Below are positions 1-7,855 of a DNA stretch of 21,136 bases, one piece after another (within the stretch, counting starts at the first letter, position 1; the number at the start of each line of letters is the position of its first letter). The stretch spans positions 1 through 21,136 of the forward strand of contig JBMNIG010000022.1 in NCBI GenBank assembly GCA_050950785.1, read 5' to 3'. The notes beneath the pieces were generated by a model. That model worked only from the letters and a program-made list of their open reading frames with translations, ran no database searches and was not told the origin of the DNA. The position numbers were made by a program, and so were the translations under genes. Source of the DNA: JAAYOS01 sp050950785. Lineage in GTDB: Bacteria > Bacillota > Clostridia > Oscillospirales > JAAYOS01.

Positions 1-1844
1 CCCTTTCCGTTATTACCCTTCTCATTTTTGTTGGATTTGTTTTTGCTTTGAGAGTCTTTTCTTTTATCCTTGCCCTTCTTGTGATCATCGTCATCATCGT
101 CATCGTATCTGTCGAATAATTCTTCCCAATCATCCCAGTCAAAATGTTTAGACCACTTTTTCCAGTCTTTGCTGTTGAAGAAATCTTTCAACTTTTTGCT
201 TTTGTCTTTCGAAATATCATTCCAGCTTGGTTCGAGGTCAAATGCTAAGCTTACAAGAAGGATGAAATCTCCCCTTGAAATACTGGAATTTGGACGAAGC
301 TTCTTAAGGGTTTCATCAGTGATGATGCCGTTTTCATGAAGATGTTGAAGCGCGTCAACAGCCCAAGGGTACTTTTTGACTATATCTTTATAATGATCCT
401 TAAACTTAGGATCTTCAATGGTGATATTGACTGTTCCGCTAAAGGGGGTGCCTTCAACATTATAACCGGTGTATGCAATGCTGACAGTGCCTATATAGTC
501 TTTAGCTGGCACAAAGTCTACATTGTTAAGCAGAGGCTCTTTACCCATGTGATATGAGACGTCAGACTTGACCAGTGCCCCATACTTTGAGGATGACTCG
601 TACTTGTAATACAGAGTTCCTTTGGTTGCAACAGGTTGCGAGAAGAAAACATGAGAAAGATCTTTACCGGTAGCTTCGTGGGATTTTTTATTAAAGTCAG
701 ATGCAACAAATGAGAGCGGAGAATTTTTATCCGTCTTATAGTTTATTACAGTTGCCTTCTTATTTGATACAATGATGGTCAAACTGCCGTTATACCCTAT
801 GTCTTCAGAAGTGTAGCCGGTAAACCGGATTACAACAGAACCTAAAAAGCTCGAGTCGGGAATATATGAAATGTACGGCAGTAAAGTAGCAGAGTACGCT
901 GTACCAGTTGTAATTATGCCTTCATAGTTTGATGAAGAGCCATAGTTGTAATAGAGTTTACCATTTAGTGCGTTAGGCAGATCGAATTTTACGTATGCGA
1001 GGGTTTTGCCTGTCTCTTTTTTGAAGATGTCTGCGAAATCTATTGAGCTGAAATAGAGCGGTGTGTTCTGGAGTGTGGTTACTGTTATCTTCATATCAGT
1101 GTCCTGTGGTGCCTTTGATTCAATTGTCAAGGTAACAGCACCGATAGGATTTTTCGTATCTTCTGATTGATATGCTTTCACTATATAGGACACCGTACCC
1201 GCGGCAGTGGCGTTATAGGTAAGTTTACCAGCTTCCAAGTCTTCCAACTTGATTAGGTTGCCCATTACATATTCTGAGCTGTCTATTTTGAGCTTTCCAA
1301 AAGAAGGATTGCTTCCGCTAATTGAGATAGAAGCAAGCTGCTTTCCGTCATTTTGCTTGTACAGGTCTGTAAAGTCCTTTGCTGACAGCCTAACGGTTCC
1401 GGGAAAGGTAATGCTTTTTAGTATCGTACCCTCGAATGTTGGGGGAAGCTTTTCGCGAACGACGTTCAACTTATAGTCTGTTGAGTAATAGACACTGCTC
1501 TCTTTCTTTTGGTAGACGACTTTCATTGTAATTGGGTCGCCGTCAACAGTTGCTATTGCGGAAGTAACTGATGGAAAGGCTGCGGTAGCTGATGAATAGA
1601 TTTCGGTGTTAAACTGTATATCCAGACCGATTCCAAGGTTGACTGTCCGGCTCGGGTAATTGTTCGGTACTGTTAAGGTTGCCGTATATGTCTCTTTAAC
1701 ATCAACGGCTTTGAGTGCGGCAGTATGATTTACAGATGTGAGAACATACTCATTATCAGCCGCCAATGCTGAGGAAGGAAAAAGGCCAAATAACAATAGC
1801 CCGACTAAGATGATCGATAAGCGAGAAAGGATTTTGCGATTCAT
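1..1844 (-). CDS. Secreted SLH-domain surface protein with Ig-like repeats (partial, C-terminus off the left edge)
   Basis: The minus-strand frame is open from an ATG at 1844 to the window edge, giving 614 residues without a stop. A GGAGGT ribosome binding site lies 8 bases upstream. The N-terminus is a signal peptide: MNRK, a hydrophobic stretch, then a SALAAD cleavage region near residues 26-30. Residues about 130-248, 251-362 and 364-478 form three diverged repeats of roughly 115 residues. The last two share a DF...TGK.L core, an LYY.Y.SSS.Y motif and a closing TGY...G...I strand. They look like bacterial Ig-like or cadherin-like folds. Residues about 480-535 match an S-layer homology domain (WAVDALQHL, then LRPNSSISRGDF), which anchors proteins to cell-wall polymers. 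It is followed by a Trp/Lys/Asp-rich tail with seven consecutive Asp. Further SLH domains may lie beyond the edge. An exported, wall-attached role is well supported; the ligand is unknown. Confidence 0.85.
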   Translation of the reverse strand, partial: MNRKILSRLSIILVGLLLFGLFPSSALAADNEYVLTSVNHTAALKAVDVKETYTATLTVPNNYPSRTVNLGIGLDIQFNTEIYSSATAAFPSVTSAIATVDGDPITMKVVYQKKESSVYYSTDYKLNVVREKLPPTFEGTILKSITFPGTVRLSAKDFTDLYKQNDGKQLASISISGSNPSFGKLKIDSSEYVMGNLIKLEDLEAGKLTYNATAAGTVSYIVKAYQSEDTKNPIGAVTLTIESKAPQDTDMKITVTTLQNTPLYFSSIDFADIFKKETGKTLAYVKFDLPNALNGKLYYNYGSSSNYEGIITTGTAYSATLLPYISYIPDSSFLGSVVIRFTGYTSEDIGYNGSLTIIVSNKKATVINYKTDKNSPLSFVASDFNKKSHEATGKDLSHVFFSQPVATKGTLYYKYESSSKYGALVKSDVSYHMGKEPLLNNVDFVPAKDYIGTVSIAYTGYNVEGTPFSGTVNITIEDPKFKDHYKDIVKKYPWAVDALQHLHENGIITDETLKKLRPNSSISRGDFILLVSLAFDLEPSWNDISKDKSKKLKDFFNSKDWKKWSKHFDWDDWEELFDRYDDDDDDDHKKGKDKRKDSQSKNKSNKNEKGNNGK

Positions 1845-1931
1845 AATTACTACCTCCGATATGGTTTTTGGGTGCTACCTTACCCTTACTAATACAATTC
1901 GGAGACAGTTGAACAAATTTTGGGGTACCTG

Positions 1932-1993
1932 ACAAAAAATATATGCAAAAACTCTGTGTTACAGGGCTGTAGTAGCCCCCTGACACAGAGTTT
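1932..1993 (-). terminator. Rho-independent terminator of the URO-D family gene
   Basis: On the minus strand a long hairpin follows the URO-D gene. The outer stem AAACTCTGTG/CACAGAGTTT is perfect over 10 pairs (1949-1958 with 1984-1993), with an inner GGG/CCC pairing. It is followed by a T-rich tract (TTTTGCATATATTTTTT). It lies between two minus-strand genes and should isolate the SLH gene from upstream transcription. Confidence 0.75.
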
Positions 1994-2063
1994 CTGCAAT
2001 TTAGGCTTTATATATATAGGAAAGGTTGTGTAGGAACTATATTATGAATAGAGACTCACAAGT

Positions 2064-3074
2064 TTAATTGAAATGTTTTGCTGCGTATTCTGCACCGTAG
2101 CTGTTTAGCTCATCATTTAGGATTTCAGCTACCTGTGGATACATAGGAATAATATTCGGAACGCAGGGGATAAAGCTTCCTAGTGGCATATATGTATCGA
2201 TGGCTCGGCGGACCTCCTGGCGAATAGCAGCTTCGTCGGGCTCGGGGAAGTCTAGCATTGCCATATCGATACCACCCATGATGCAAAGTTTTCCTTCGGT
2301 CCGCTCAATTACTCCCTTTATATCGTTTTGTGGGATAACTCCCTGCCACATATCGATGCCAAGCTCCACCATGTCTTCGGCAATCTCATGGCATACGCAG
2401 TCGGCGTGGTGCTGGATGAGCACACCGCGGGATTTTATGTAGTCGTAAAAGCGCTTATAATGGGGCTTGATTATTTCACGCCAGGTCTTTGGGTTAAGGA
2501 AGAGGCTGCGCTTGTTGCCCCAGTCATCATGCGAGTGGATGATATCAGGTTTCATCCGGTCGATAACTTCTCCTATAACCTTGATCTTCCAATCGGTATA
2601 GTGCGACAACATATCGTACATATGGTCAGGCTCTTCGAGGTAACTGATAAGGGCATCTTCAAAGCCAAGCATATAGTGCGAAAACTCAAACATCCCTGTA
2701 AAGGATGGTGCCATGACAAGCAAATTCTCGCGATCGGCTTTAGCGAGGTTTTCCTCAACGATATGCCAGGGTGCATTGCTTATATCGGGTAGATTCACAT
2801 AGTCCTGCCAGTGTGTAATATCCTTCACGACCCGGTTTTCCTCTGATACGTTTGGAACCGCACCGGCGTGGCCTTCAGGCCAGTCCATAGTGACGCCAAG
2901 GAGGTTCTTGACACCGCGCTGTCCTGGTTGGGGACCTCCCATCATCATTGATACTGCGTCAAAAGTTATGGGGCGAAACGGGACATTTTCGGTAAAGCAT
3001 GACCACGGATCACCAAGCCATTTTGGATCGTCGTTTCTCATCAACCGCAGAAAGTTCTCTTTTGGTGTTGACAT
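2064..3074 (-). CDS. Uroporphyrinogen decarboxylase (URO-D) family protein, possible methyltransferase-like enzyme
   Basis: The 336-residue protein has the URO-D family layout. It opens with STPKENFLRLMRNDDPKW. A mid-protein metal or substrate region reads HSHDDWGN. Near residues 225-250 there is a HHADC...GIDMWQG motif, and the C-terminus has FIPCVPN. I chose the ATG at 3074 over the upstream ATG at 3104. GGGAGG sits 6 bases before it, and family members usually start with MxPKENF. Members outside haem synthesis include zinc-dependent corrinoid methyltransferases of the MtaA/MtbA type. The His/Cys/Cys arrangement here is compatible with zinc but differs from the canonical HxC. No corrinoid protein gene is adjacent, so the substrate is unknown. 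The gene is divergent from a PucR-like regulator that may control it. Confidence 0.85.
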   Translation of the reverse strand: MSTPKENFLRLMRNDDPKWLGDPWSCFTENVPFRPITFDAVSMMMGGPQPGQRGVKNLLGVTMDWPEGHAGAVPNVSEENRVVKDITHWQDYVNLPDISNAPWHIVEENLAKADRENLLVMAPSFTGMFEFSHYMLGFEDALISYLEEPDHMYDMLSHYTDWKIKVIGEVIDRMKPDIIHSHDDWGNKRSLFLNPKTWREIIKPHYKRFYDYIKSRGVLIQHHADCVCHEIAEDMVELGIDMWQGVIPQNDIKGVIERTEGKLCIMGGIDMAMLDFPEPDEAAIRQEVRRAIDTYMPLGSFIPCVPNIIPMYPQVAEILNDELNSYGAEYAAKHFN

Positions 3075-3238
3075 ACAATTCCTCCCATATGTTTCAAAAT
3101 CCATGTTTGAAATATCGTCAAAACAGTATTTGGAGTAGTCACTAATATAATTATATACAGTCGTTGTCCCACTAGAAATCCGTATTTTGTTGCTATTTTA
3201 TGCATGGGATGCTACAATTTGTAGCGGGGGGTGTTCTT

Positions 3239-4870
3239 GTGAAAATCACATCCGACATAGTATTTCATATTCTATTAAAAATGTACGGGATAAGAGTGCT
3301 GAAGTATAATGATAAGATGGGTGGAGATAATGGATCAATTACCGTTGATGAGCTAAAGGGCATCGAAAGAGGGATACAATATGTTGCAAGCTCTGTCCCA
3401 ATAAAAACAGTACGTCTATTGCGAAATAAAAAATTAGAAGCAGGTCACATATATTTACTGGATGATATGGACCTACTTCTAAAGACAGATTTTTCTCAAG
3501 ATTGCGTTCTGCTTTTTTGTGGGGAGGCAGACATACTTCCTTTGAAATCAGATAAGATTTTTTATCTTGAAAAGCCAATGGACAAGTATCTACTCATGGA
3601 GAAAATCGGGGATATCATTCAAACTCTGCAGGAGTGGGACTGCGAGCTTCTTAAAGCACTAGGTGTAAGTAAGCCGATCCCGACTCTTCTTCGTATCGGA
3701 CAAAATGTGATAGATCGTCCGTTTTTACTCCTGAGCAGAACTCTGTCGGTTGTTGCACACACGACTGAATTGCAAGATGTTTTCAACAGCAACAGGCCCG
3801 GAGCGGAGCAGGGACTGTTTTTTGAAATCGACGATCTGGTCGTTGACGAGGTTTTTCACAGTGACTTTCAGCAGGAGGGGATGTTTTACTATCCGGATTA
3901 CCAATGCGATGGACGCTTCATCTGCTACAACATTTACAGTGGTGAACAATATTTGGCAAGGCTTATATCGCCCCTTCGCAGCGGGGAGCTTGAGCTGCAT
4001 CCGGGGGAGGAACAGCTATACCGTCATTTTTGCGGATATGTAAAGGAGTTATATCTTCGATATGCGGACGACCGCTATGTACGTCATCAGGAGGATCGCT
4101 TGCATCAGACGCTGAGAAGCCTATTCGCAGAAATCAATGACCAGCCTGTGCAAAAGACCACCAATATCCTAAAGGACTACGGATGGGATCGTCACCATGA
4201 TTATTTGGTGGCAAAGTTGCGATTCAAGGATGGTGCCGAATGGGAGAGCACGGCCCAGTACCTCTGTAGTCAGCTTGAAAACGAGTGGCAGCATTCATGC
4301 GCACTGAGAGTCGATGCCCATATTCTATGGATCGTAAACCTTAGTCGCAGCAGAGTGCAGCGTGACACTCGTCCTTTCTTTCAATCCCTTGCGTACATTG
4401 TGCGGGAATATGTCTGTCAGGCGGGGGTGAGCAATATTTCGCGTGACTTATATATGGCACCTTTATTGGCCCTTCAGGCAGAGAGAGCTCTTGAGGTTGG
4501 AGAAAAGAGGGACCCGCATTATTGGTATTACCGCTTTGATTACTATGTGCTCGATTACATAAGTGAACAGATAACAAGCGAGTTCTCCGAAGAACAGCTA
4601 TGCAGTAAGCCACTGCTCAGGCTCATGGAACATGACCGAAACAACGGCACCGAATACGTCATGACTCTTTTCGAGTATATACATAGCAGGTACAATACTT
4701 CCCTTGCCGCAAAGAGGTTATTTGTGCATCGAACTACCTTTATCAGAAGACTTGAGCGGATAAAGGAGATATCGGACATAGATCCTGAAGACACAGATAA
4801 GTTGCTGCATTTGCTGCTGTCATTTAGGTTGTTGGGAATTCAAAGGGATAGCCATAAGTCACTTATATGA
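3239..4870 (+). CDS. PucR/CdaR-like transcriptional regulator
   Basis: This is a regulator of about 543 residues. The C-terminal 50 residues (SLAAKRLFVHRTTFIRRLERI, then LLHLLLSFRLLGI) are the PucR/CdaR-type helix-turn-helix (HTH_30), in which a conserved HR.T...R...I block marks the recognition helix. The long N-terminal and central region resembles the variable sensor and degenerate GGDEF-like portions of this class, with no clear catalytic motif. I prefer the GTG start at 3239. A run of G residues (3225-3231) sits 7 bases before it, and the sequence then reads VKITSDIVFHIL. An ATG at 3200 in the same frame has no ribosome binding site. The gene is divergent from the URO-D family gene at about 160 bases, the usual arrangement for a local regulator. 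The effector is unknown. Confidence 0.8.
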   Translation: MKITSDIVFHILLKMYGIRVLKYNDKMGGDNGSITVDELKGIERGIQYVASSVPIKTVRLLRNKKLEAGHIYLLDDMDLLLKTDFSQDCVLLFCGEADILPLKSDKIFYLEKPMDKYLLMEKIGDIIQTLQEWDCELLKALGVSKPIPTLLRIGQNVIDRPFLLLSRTLSVVAHTTELQDVFNSNRPGAEQGLFFEIDDLVVDEVFHSDFQQEGMFYYPDYQCDGRFICYNIYSGEQYLARLISPLRSGELELHPGEEQLYRHFCGYVKELYLRYADDRYVRHQEDRLHQTLRSLFAEINDQPVQKTTNILKDYGWDRHHDYLVAKLRFKDGAEWESTAQYLCSQLENEWQHSCALRVDAHILWIVNLSRSRVQRDTRPFFQSLAYIVREYVCQAGVSNISRDLYMAPLLALQAERALEVGEKRDPHYWYYRFDYYVLDYISEQITSEFSEEQLCSKPLLRLMEHDRNNGTEYVMTLFEYIHSRYNTSLAAKRLFVHRTTFIRRLERIKEISDIDPEDTDKLLHLLLSFRLLGIQRDSHKSLI

Positions 4871-5280
4871 AGCCTTAGTTCTATGAACACATGCCATAAA
4901 CCAAATCTATGTGCCTTCTCAGCGCTACCATCCAACTGCTGATTCTCGACAATATTTTTGCAGCTTGATCATATATTTCTTGCTTTACAGAAGGTTTTAT
5001 GTAAGAATATTGTAAAATATGCAATAGTGTAGAGTTTGATTTATAATGTTCTTAAGATAATGGGCGATTTGTATTTGCGGATACCACAGAAGGAAGCCCA
5101 TTTGACTGATGATGATATCGTCAACTGTGGATGATATAGTCTACTGCTGATGAGAACGTCAACTGTGGATGATATAGTCCAATGTAGTGGCAATCATTAC
5201 GCTTTGAAGGTTTAAGCATGATCAGATAATGGGAGGTAAGTACAATAGCTATAACACAAAAATGGAATTCTCGACAGGAT
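4871..5280. other. Gene-free spacer between the PucR-like and AraC-like regulators
   Basis: No supported gene is seen in these 410 bases. The spacer holds an AT-rich first half, a weak hairpin (AATGGGC at 5059-5065 with GCCCATT at 5096-5102, inner GTAT/ATAC pairing), and then a 23-base direct repeat at 38-base spacing (listed separately). A strong GGGAGGT is at 5231-5237. The hairpin lacks a clean U-tract, so it could be a poor terminator or a leader structure. Confidence 0.6.
5119..5179. repeat. Two direct repeats of 23 bases, 38-base period, upstream of the AraC-family gene
   Basis: The sequence beginning CGTCAACTGTGGATGATATA is identical at 5119-5141 and 5157-5179. A partial third match (GATGATATCGTC) precedes the first copy. 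The period of 38 bases is about 3.6 helical turns. Directly repeated sites before an AraC-family gene are a common regulator-binding arrangement, so these are candidate operators. A simple tandem duplication without function is also possible. Confidence 0.7.
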
Positions 5281-6123
5281 ATGCTTTCAGAAAATTATGA
5301 GATATTTCATTACAAGGATTCATATCTTAAAGATGTCGCTCTCCATCATCATGACTTTTTTGAGCTCTACTTTTTCATCTCGGGTGATGTCAGCTACACC
5401 ATTGAGAGCCGAAACTACAAACTGCATCCTGGGGATATTCTTCTTATTTCCCCCCAGGAACTGCATCAACCGATCATTGATCAGAAAAAGCCATATGAGC
5501 GGATCGTGCTATGGATAAACTGCAATTACCTAAAGAAGTTATCAACGGAGAAAAGTGATTTGACACGTTGCTTTGATTCCGATTTGAAAGACCGAACGAA
5601 CCTTTTGAGGCTCGATCCGGAAAATCTCAAGGCTGTGCGGACACAATTTGTTGAACTCCTTGCGGAAACGAACAATCAAAAGCCGTACAGCGACTTGATC
5701 TGTCATTGTCTGCTTGTGCAATTAGTGGCTGAGTTGAATCGTCAGTTTATCAATTATACAGGGCACTTTGAAACAGAAACTTCTCTGGGTGGCGTGATGA
5801 ATGATATTGTAAATTACATAAACAAGCATCACACCGAAAGCCTATCACTGGACTTTCTTTCACAAGAGTTCTATATCAGCAAATACCATATGTCCCGTGA
5901 GTTTATGCGCCACTTTGGCATATCGATTCATAAATATATTACAAAGAAGCGGTTGATTACCGCAAAACAACTGCTATCAGATGGAATTGCGCCCTCCGAA
6001 GTGTGTACAAAATGTGGTTTTTCTGATTATGCAAATTTCTACAGGGCCTTTAGGTCGGAGTATGGTATCTCGCCGCGTGATTTTGTGGAATATATCCGTG
6101 TAAGGGACGACACTTCCTTATAA
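5281..6123 (+). CDS. AraC-family transcriptional regulator with N-terminal cupin
   Basis: The protein is 280 residues from the first ATG. The N-terminal part is a cupin-like sensing domain: HHHDFFELYFFISGDVSY, then LHPGDILLISPQELHQP, typical of AraC-type sugar regulators. The C-terminal 100 residues carry two helix-turn-helix motifs: LSLDFLSQEFYISKYHMSREF, then the signature CGFSDYANFYRAFRSEYGISPRDF. The ATG at 5281 has only AGG two bases upstream. The frame is open back to a stop at 5227 and contains no ATG, GTG or TTG. However, a strong GGGAGGT at 5231-5237 is placed exactly 7 bases before an ATA codon at 5245. The added residues (ending WNSRQD) resemble how related regulators begin, so translation may start at ATA. 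It sits upstream of gnd-uxaC-uxuB and may control them, which is an inference from position. Confidence 0.85.
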   Translation: MLSENYEIFHYKDSYLKDVALHHHDFFELYFFISGDVSYTIESRNYKLHPGDILLISPQELHQPIIDQKKPYERIVLWINCNYLKKLSTEKSDLTRCFDSDLKDRTNLLRLDPENLKAVRTQFVELLAETNNQKPYSDLICHCLLVQLVAELNRQFINYTGHFETETSLGGVMNDIVNYINKHHTESLSLDFLSQEFYISKYHMSREFMRHFGISIHKYITKKRLITAKQLLSDGIAPSEVCTKCGFSDYANFYRAFRSEYGISPRDFVEYIRVRDDTSL

Positions 6124-6166
6124 GCAATATTTACAATATGTTGATATATTTAGGCAACAACTGCAA

Positions 6167-6194
6167 TTGTGTTCTATTTTCATTATGATATGAT
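6167..6194 (+). promoter_or_regulatory. Candidate sigma-A promoter for gnd
   Basis: TTGTGT (6167-6172), a 16-base AT-rich spacer and TATGAT (6189-6194) lie about 70 bases before the gnd start. The -10 is good and the -35 is weak, as would suit a promoter needing an activator such as the upstream AraC-family protein. Confidence 0.4.
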
Positions 6195-6265
6195 AAAAAA
6201 TGAGCAAAATATCTATTAGTATCTAAGATGTTTTTTAGCTGCAAAACATAAATGTGGAGGTCTAT

Positions 6266-7717
6266 ATGAAAAAGGCGGATATCGGAATGATCGGGCTTGC
6301 GGTCATGGGCGAAAATCTTGTTATGAATATGGAAAGTAAAGGTCTGAGGCTTGCCGTATACAACAGGGAGCTCGAAAGAGTTTCGGAATTTATTGAAGGG
6401 CGCGCCACCGGAAAAAATATTGTCGGGACCTTCTCCCTTGAAGAGTTGGTACAGGCATTAGAAAAGCCGCGCATAGTTATGATGATGATCAGGGCGGGCA
6501 AGCCGGTGGACGAAGTTATTGACCAGCTCATACCGCTTCTTGAGCCCGGCGACATTATAATTGATGGTGGTAACTCCAACTTTCAGGATACTGCAAGAAG
6601 GTGTAAGTATGTTGAGAGTAAGGGGTTGCTTTATATTGGCACCGGTGTATCAGGCGGTGAAGAGGGAGCGCTTAAAGGACCGAGCATAATGCCGGGTGGT
6701 TCACCGGAGGCATGGCCACGTGTTAAGCCGATACTTCAGGCGATTTCGGCGAAGGTGGAGGACGGGACTCCATGTTGCCAATGGGTAGGGAATGGCGGAG
6801 CTGGGCATTTTGTCAAAATGGTTCACAACGGCATCGAGTATGGTGATATGCAGCTTATCTGCGAAGCTTATCATTTGATGCGCGACTATGTGGGGCTTAC
6901 CGCCGATGAAATGCACGAGGTCTTTGCAGAATGGAATAAATCGGAGCTGGACAGTTATTTGATAGAGATCACAGCAGATATTCTTGCCTATAAAGACGAA
7001 GACGGATCGTCCTTGGTGGAAAAGATTTTAGATGCGGCTGGTCAAAAGGGTACGGGTAAGTGGACCGCTGAATCTGCCTTAAATGAAGGGATTCCCCTGA
7101 CGCTTATTTCTGAGGCTGTTTTTGCCAGATGCCTAAGTTCATTTAAGGAAGAAAGAGTATATGCCTCCGGGGTAATGCCTCAAAACATCAAAAAGTTTGA
7201 GGGTGATCGCAAGGCGTTTATTGAGCAGATTCGACGTGCATTGTATGCTTCAAAGATCATCTCCTACGCACAAGGTTTTTCCCTTCTGAAGTCTGCGGCT
7301 AAGACCTACGGTTGGGACTTAAACTACAGTGAAATCGCGCTTATGTGGCGTGGCGGTTGCATTATCAGAAGTGCATTTTTAGGTCAGATCAGCAAGGCGT
7401 TTCAGGAGAAGCCGGATCTGAGCAATCTTATTCTGGATCCGTATTTCCGAAACGCTCTAACGGAATCACTTGAGGGATGGAGACGGGTATGCTCGGAGGC
7501 TGTTCTGAATGGTATACCGGCACCGGCGATGACATCTGCGCTGAGTTATTTTGACGGTTACCGCTGTGCAAATCTACCTGCTAATCTATTGCAAGCACAG
7601 CGCGATTACTTTGGTGCACACACCTATGAGCGTGTTGATAAGCCGCGGGGCGAGTTCTTCCATACAAATTGGACAGGTCGCGGAGGAGATACGGCATCAA
7701 CCACTTATAATGTATAG
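6266..7717 (+). CDS. gnd: 6-phosphogluconate dehydrogenase, decarboxylating
   Basis: This enzyme oxidises 6-phosphogluconate to ribulose-5-phosphate and CO2 with reduction of NAD(P). The 483-residue length matches the long form of the family. The N-terminal Rossmann motif is GMIGLAVMGENLVMNM, followed by the DGGNSNFQDT loop. The substrate signature is GTGVSGGEEGALKGPSIMPGG (slightly interrupted across residues about 125-145). The catalytic block is GHFVKMVHNGIEYGDMQ, followed by GTGKWT, and the conserved C-terminus ends HTNWTGRGGD. A GTG at 6254 is in frame, but GTGGAGG ends 5 bases before the ATG at 6266, so I use the latter. It is first in a plus-strand run with uxaC and uxuB. Its place in a hexuronate cluster is mildly unexpected, since glucuronate breakdown bypasses this step. 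It may supply pentose phosphate and reducing power or serve gluconate use. Confidence 0.95.
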   Translation: MKKADIGMIGLAVMGENLVMNMESKGLRLAVYNRELERVSEFIEGRATGKNIVGTFSLEELVQALEKPRIVMMMIRAGKPVDEVIDQLIPLLEPGDIIIDGGNSNFQDTARRCKYVESKGLLYIGTGVSGGEEGALKGPSIMPGGSPEAWPRVKPILQAISAKVEDGTPCCQWVGNGGAGHFVKMVHNGIEYGDMQLICEAYHLMRDYVGLTADEMHEVFAEWNKSELDSYLIEITADILAYKDEDGSSLVEKILDAAGQKGTGKWTAESALNEGIPLTLISEAVFARCLSSFKEERVYASGVMPQNIKKFEGDRKAFIEQIRRALYASKIISYAQGFSLLKSAAKTYGWDLNYSEIALMWRGGCIIRSAFLGQISKAFQEKPDLSNLILDPYFRNALTESLEGWRRVCSEAVLNGIPAPAMTSALSYFDGYRCANLPANLLQAQRDYFGAHTYERVDKPRGEFFHTNWTGRGGDTASTTYNV

Positions 7718-7855
7718 AGTAAGTGGGTAAAGCTATACCATATCTGAGCTCTGGATAGATAGTGGCTGACATTTGAGCAAAGAAACCAAGCTAACACAAA
7801 TTGCTGGATGAAATGTATAAGCTGAAGATGTTAAGCAATGACGAGGAGAATTAGT

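Noticed and set aside
3190..3218. TTGCTA, 17 bases, TACAAT as promoter of the PucR-like gene
   Set aside because: The predicted transcription start would fall inside the ribosome binding site of the preferred GTG start, leaving almost no leader. It may be a chance match.
5119..5179. Short CRISPR-like array
   Set aside because: Only two full repeat copies with a 15-base gap, no third full unit, and no cas genes; a regulatory or tandem duplication fits better.
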